A stretch of 44,699 nt of DNA, taken from positions 1 to 44,699 of the forward strand of contig LXQE01000151.1 in assembly GCA_003326195.1 (NCBI GenBank), in the 5' to 3' direction. The notes beneath the pieces are model-generated. The model was not told the origin of the DNA. It saw only the letters and a list, made by a program, of their open reading frames with translations, and ran no database searches. This DNA is from Nostoc punctiforme NIES-2108. Lineage in GTDB: Bacteria > Cyanobacteriota > Cyanobacteriia > Cyanobacteriales > Nostocaceae. Of the stretch, positions 42,154 to 44,699 are shown one piece after another (the stretch's first letter is position 1; the number at the start of each line of letters is the position of its first letter). Both the position numbers and the translations under genes were made by a program.

Positions 42154-42492
42154 TCAACTCTGCCCTTGGTGGGTAAGTCTTGCCATGAGGCGATCGCGTA
42201 TCCCAATTGGATTGAAACGACGCTCATTTTCTTGACGAACTTGGATGCCACGCTCTTGTCGAATTTTTAGATAAGCATCAACTTCAGTTTTCCGGCGAAG
42301 GTAGTAGCCAATCACCGAGTACACATCTGCAAGCTGAAGAGATGGATATTGCTCGACAATCTCTTCTGCTGTAACACCCTCCAAGAAGGCGGTAACTACA
42401 GTATCAAGAGTTACCCGAGTATTACTAACACGCACAACGCCATCAGAATCAGGTGATAGAGGTATAGGATCAGTTGCTACGGTAAGAGACAT
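42154..42492 (-). CDS. DUF433 antitoxin-like protein
   Basis: 112 residues. The DUF433 core is visible: VRVSNTRVTLDTVVTAFLEG, TAEEIVEQYPSLQLADVYSV and IGYYLRRKTEVDAYL. It forms a winged-helix-like DNA-binding fold. In such operons it is upstream of, and thought to neutralise, the DUF5615 protein and to repress its own promoter. Here it is directly upstream of the DUF5615 gene with a 1-base gap. Its C-terminal tail (QENERRFNPIGIRDRLMARL) is basic. Confidence 0.88.
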   Translation of the reverse strand: MSLTVATDPIPLSPDSDGVVRVSNTRVTLDTVVTAFLEGVTAEEIVEQYPSLQLADVYSVIGYYLRRKTEVDAYLKIRQERGIQVRQENERRFNPIGIRDRLMARLTHQGQS

Positions 42493-42700
42493 TTTAGGTT
42501 ACGGGAGACTTAGCTTTACCCACTAATTTAGCGCTTTTTCATCACTCCCATGAGAGAGAATCGCCAACTTCATCAACAAGCTTGGTAAATCGCACAACAA
42601 TAATTGAACCTCCCTGCTCGATAACTGCTTGCCTCAACAGATAAATTCTTAACCGAGCAGTATTGAGGTATGTCATAGCCCCCTCATCGCTTACGGGGAG

Positions 42701-42855
42701 GCAGGGTGGTTTCATACGAAAAAAGAAAAATACATAAGTTTTGATTCCTCATGTATAACCATAGATTTTGACCCCTCTCCAAACCTCTCTCCGCTTCGGG
42801 GAAAGGCTTTGAAACCCAGTTTTAGTTTTTCTCTCGTTGTATGAAACCACCCTGC
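42701..42855. mobile_element. 155-bp element with 17-bp perfect terminal inverted repeats
   Basis: GCAGGGTGGTTTCATAC (42701-42717) is exactly inverted at 42839-42855. On each side there is a 17-base direct repeat, TCATCGCTTRCGGGGAG, with one difference (42684-42700 and 42856-42872). The interior has no gene. It resembles a non-autonomous MITE-like unit in a G-rich dispersed repeat. The gap 42493-42925 holds nothing else. Confidence 0.65.
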
Positions 42856-42925
42856 TCATCGCTTGCGGGGAGGGGGTTAGGGGTGGGGTTTTTGTACCTC
42901 ACTCAACTGAGAACTGCTATAAAAA

Positions 42926-43378
42926 TTATTTTAACAGGGCATCAAATCTCCCTATTACTGCCATATCTTCTTCATCTAACTCTGCCGGAATCCCACTGCG
43001 AATCAATTCCGAAAAGTCTTCATTGGGAATCATCACAGTCAACGTGTACAAGCGAGTAGAACCAGTATTTTTAATCAAATGAGTACCAGTGGGAGGCACT
43101 AATAAACTATCTCCAGCTTTGATCGTGGCACTCTTGCCGTCACATATAGCGATCGCTTCCCCTTTGAGAACGAAAAACATTTCCACCGCCCACTGATGGC
43201 GATTTGGGGGTGTTTGTCCACCAACATCAAAAATTTCTATGCAGCAAGTCAAAGAAGTATTAGCATTTGTTGAATCGAAGATAATTGCTAATCGATTCGA
43301 GGCGTCGGGACTGATGCGATATACTTGGTAATCTTTGCTAGATTTGATAACCGGAATTACACAACGAGTAGCGTACAT
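42926..43378 (-). CDS. Cupin-domain protein
   Basis: 150 residues. A single cupin barrel with motif 1 RHQWAVEMFFVLKGEA (H and E positions of metal ligands) and motif 2 DSLLVPPTGTHLIKNTG. Cupins of this length are often dioxygenases, epimerases or ligand-binding regulators. No substrate can be named. It lies on the same strand as a cysteine hydrolase gene, 314 bases apart, and with a following amidohydrolase gene may belong to a nitrogen-compound degradation pathway; that is inference. Confidence 0.85.
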   Translation of the reverse strand: MYATRCVIPVIKSSKDYQVYRISPDASNRLAIIFDSTNANTSLTCCIEIFDVGGQTPPNRHQWAVEMFFVLKGEAIAICDGKSATIKAGDSLLVPPTGTHLIKNTGSTRLYTLTVMIPNEDFSELIRSGIPAELDEEDMAVIGRFDALLK

Positions 43379-43439
43379 TTATTTATCCCCTCTGAAGTTA
43401 TCGATGGGTATGAAAATTCCTAAAATCCGAGTCCTGAAT

Positions 43440-43685
43440 CACAAAATTTTAGATTTTAAATTTTAGATTTTGGATTAAACGCTCACACCGTAACCCTCCG
43501 GGTAAGCAAGCTACGCGTAGCGTTCCGCAGGAAAGTCCAAAATTTAAAAAAGTCTGAAAGCAAGGGAATTTAAACGCGAGAACAAATCTAAAATCTAAAA
43601 TTCTTAATCGTTCGCGCAGCGTCCCGTAGGGAAGAAAGAGCATTAATGCATGGGATCAATCTAAAATCTAAAGTCCAAAATCCAA
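43440..43685. repeat. AAATTTTAGATTTTAAAT and GC-rich repeats between cupin and hydrolase genes
   Basis: TTTTAGATTT words at both ends (about 43445-43475 and 43575-43605, 43660-43690) and GC-rich palindromic repeats (GCAAGCTACGCGTAGCG near 43505, GCAGCGTCCCGTAGGG near 43616) fill the 314-base gap. No gene is seen. Confidence 0.6.
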
Positions 43686-43692
43686 AATTGAT

Positions 43693-44472
43693 TCACTCCT
43701 CACCATTTTGCAGCGCTGTTAAAATTCCTTGCGAGTCAGTGACAAAACCGAAGCATTGCTTGACATTATACAATGTCGCCAGCCAACAATATTCAGGAGA
43801 AGTGGTAGCGGTGCAATCTTTAACTAATACGCAGTCATATCCTAAGAAGTTGGCATCACATAATGTGGTTAGTACACATTGATCGGCATTAACACCAGCA
43901 AAAAATAATGTTGTCTTTCCCAAATTCCGCAAGATACTATCTAAGGGTGTATCCCAGAACGCACTCATACGGTATTTGTCCACACAAATATCTTCGGGAA
44001 TTTTTTCTAGCTCGTCTACTACTGCCGCAGCCCAACTACCTGCCATGAGTACTCTAGCACCATTGCTTGGTAGTGGATCGCCCAATCCCACACCTTCCCC
44101 TGTGGGATTATAGACGTGACGCGAACTAGCACTAATATTGAGCAAGTCGGGACGATTCCCCCAATTTATCCAAATGACTGGAACACCAACCTCACGCAGT
44201 TCTGGAAGTAAGTTGTTTAAAGGTTCAATAGGCTGACGCGCTGGAGTTACGTCCACGCCGATATGCGCTAACCAACCATCAGGGTGACAGAAGTCGTTTT
44301 GCATATCAATGACGAGGATAGCAGCTTTTGCCAAGTCTAGGCGCAGGGTTTTAGTTTCTGTTGATAAGATAACGGGTTGTGGGGGCTTTTGAGGACGAGT
44401 GATATCTGCGATCGCATCATTCACTGTCCACGCATTTGGTGGAACTCCCAATGTCCGTAATGGTAAATTCAT
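43693..44472 (-). CDS. Isochorismatase-family cysteine hydrolase
   Basis: 259 residues. The catalytic triad is visible: D56 in VIDMQNDF, K166 in VDKYRMSAF and C199 in NADQCVLTT. The family hydrolyses amides such as ureidoacrylate, biuret, nicotinamide or N-carbamoyl compounds; length and the SAFWDTPLDSILR loop fit the biuret-hydrolase/RutB-like group. Cytoplasmic. Divergent from an amidohydrolase gene 81 bases away, which suggests a shared regulation and pathway for nitrogen-ring compounds. Exact substrate unknown. Confidence 0.9.
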   Translation of the reverse strand: MNLPLRTLGVPPNAWTVNDAIADITRPQKPPQPVILSTETKTLRLDLAKAAILVIDMQNDFCHPDGWLAHIGVDVTPARQPIEPLNNLLPELREVGVPVIWINWGNRPDLLNISASSRHVYNPTGEGVGLGDPLPSNGARVLMAGSWAAAVVDELEKIPEDICVDKYRMSAFWDTPLDSILRNLGKTTLFFAGVNADQCVLTTLCDANFLGYDCVLVKDCTATTSPEYCWLATLYNVKQCFGFVTDSQGILTALQNGEE

Positions 44473-44553
44473 AAAATTCTAATGCCCAACACCATTTTCT
44501 ATTTTGTAACTTGAAATTTGGTTGAGAATACAATTACTTAATTAAGGTTAAAT

Positions 44554-44699
44554 ATGGCGAATTTCACTATCCAGAATGTTTTGATTGCCCTCAGTGATGA
44601 TTATGCAACGGTAGATGTACAGATTGTAGATGGTGCGATTGTAGCCATTGCCCCCAATCTACAAGTAATTGGCACTGGCATAGATGGCAAAAATAAACT
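44554..44699 (+). CDS. Amidohydrolase-family enzyme, N-terminal fragment at window end
   Basis: The frame from ATG 44554 is open to the window end (48 codons plus two bases). The start MANFTIQNVLIALSDDYATV and the VQIVDGAIVAIAP pattern match the N-terminal beta-sandwich of cytosine-deaminase/hydantoinase-type amidohydrolases. Metal-binding residues would lie downstream, outside the window. AAGG sits about 8 bases upstream. Partial, so the identity is provisional. Confidence 0.6.
   Translation, partial: MANFTIQNVLIALSDDYATVDVQIVDGAIVAIAPNLQVIGTGIDGKNK

Overview
The window comes from a filamentous, Nostoc-type cyanobacterium that makes phycoerythrin. Supporting signs are many GCGATCGC (HIP1) octamers, heptad-type short tandem repeats between genes, genes for phycoerythrobilin synthesis and phycoerythrin linkers and lyases, cyanophycin genes, and a TxlA-type thioredoxin. 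It contains no rRNA, no convincing tRNA and no CRISPR array.

Layout. (1) 1-2245: an IS630-family element starting exactly at the first base, a truncated second copy, and the 3' remnant of an RTX-repeat protein gene. (2) 2406-7470: two sensor histidine kinases, an M20 amidohydrolase and a small MITE. (3) 7556-18289: a phycoerythrin accessory cluster. It holds pebA-pebB, two CpeS/CpcS-family lyases, a pentapeptide protein, a HEAT-repeat protein, an orphan phycobiliprotein-like globin, cpeC, cpeD, cpeS-cpeT-cpeR, and a linker with a coiled-coil tail. It ends at a clear terminator. The structural genes cpeB and cpeA are not in the window. (4) 18419-20369: a GC-rich glutathione transferase gene bracketed by operator-like palindromes, then an M23 peptidase. 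(5) 20567-24313: a cyanophycin module with cyanophycinase divergent from a short, CphA2-type cyanophycin synthetase. (6) 24526-31584: TxlA-like thioredoxin, GAF-GGDEF cyclase, small membrane protein, peptide-type ABC exporter, Rpn-type nuclease and a B12-binding radical SAM protein. (7) 31812-33659: SDR and metallo-beta-lactamase-fold genes that look acquired. (8) 33738-40568: a six-gene phosphonate biosynthesis cluster. (9) 40600-44699: a 5'-truncated binding-domain gene, a DUF433/DUF5615 pair, a cupin, a cysteine hydrolase and the start of an amidohydrolase.

How the genes work together. PebA and PebB reduce biliverdin to phycoerythrobilin. CpeS- and CpeT-type lyases attach it to phycoerythrin. 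CpeC and CpeD assemble the rods, and CpeR activates phycoerythrin gene expression. In the phosphonate cluster, a PEP mutase fused to a nucleotidyltransferase, phosphonopyruvate decarboxylase and 2-aminoethylphosphonate transaminase form a complete route to 2-aminoethylphosphonate. A second nucleotidyltransferase and a CDP-alcohol phosphotransferase suggest that a CMP-activated phosphonate is put onto a lipid. A 2OG-Fe(II) oxygenase in the same run may tailor the product. This probable phosphonolipid pathway is the most interesting system in the window.
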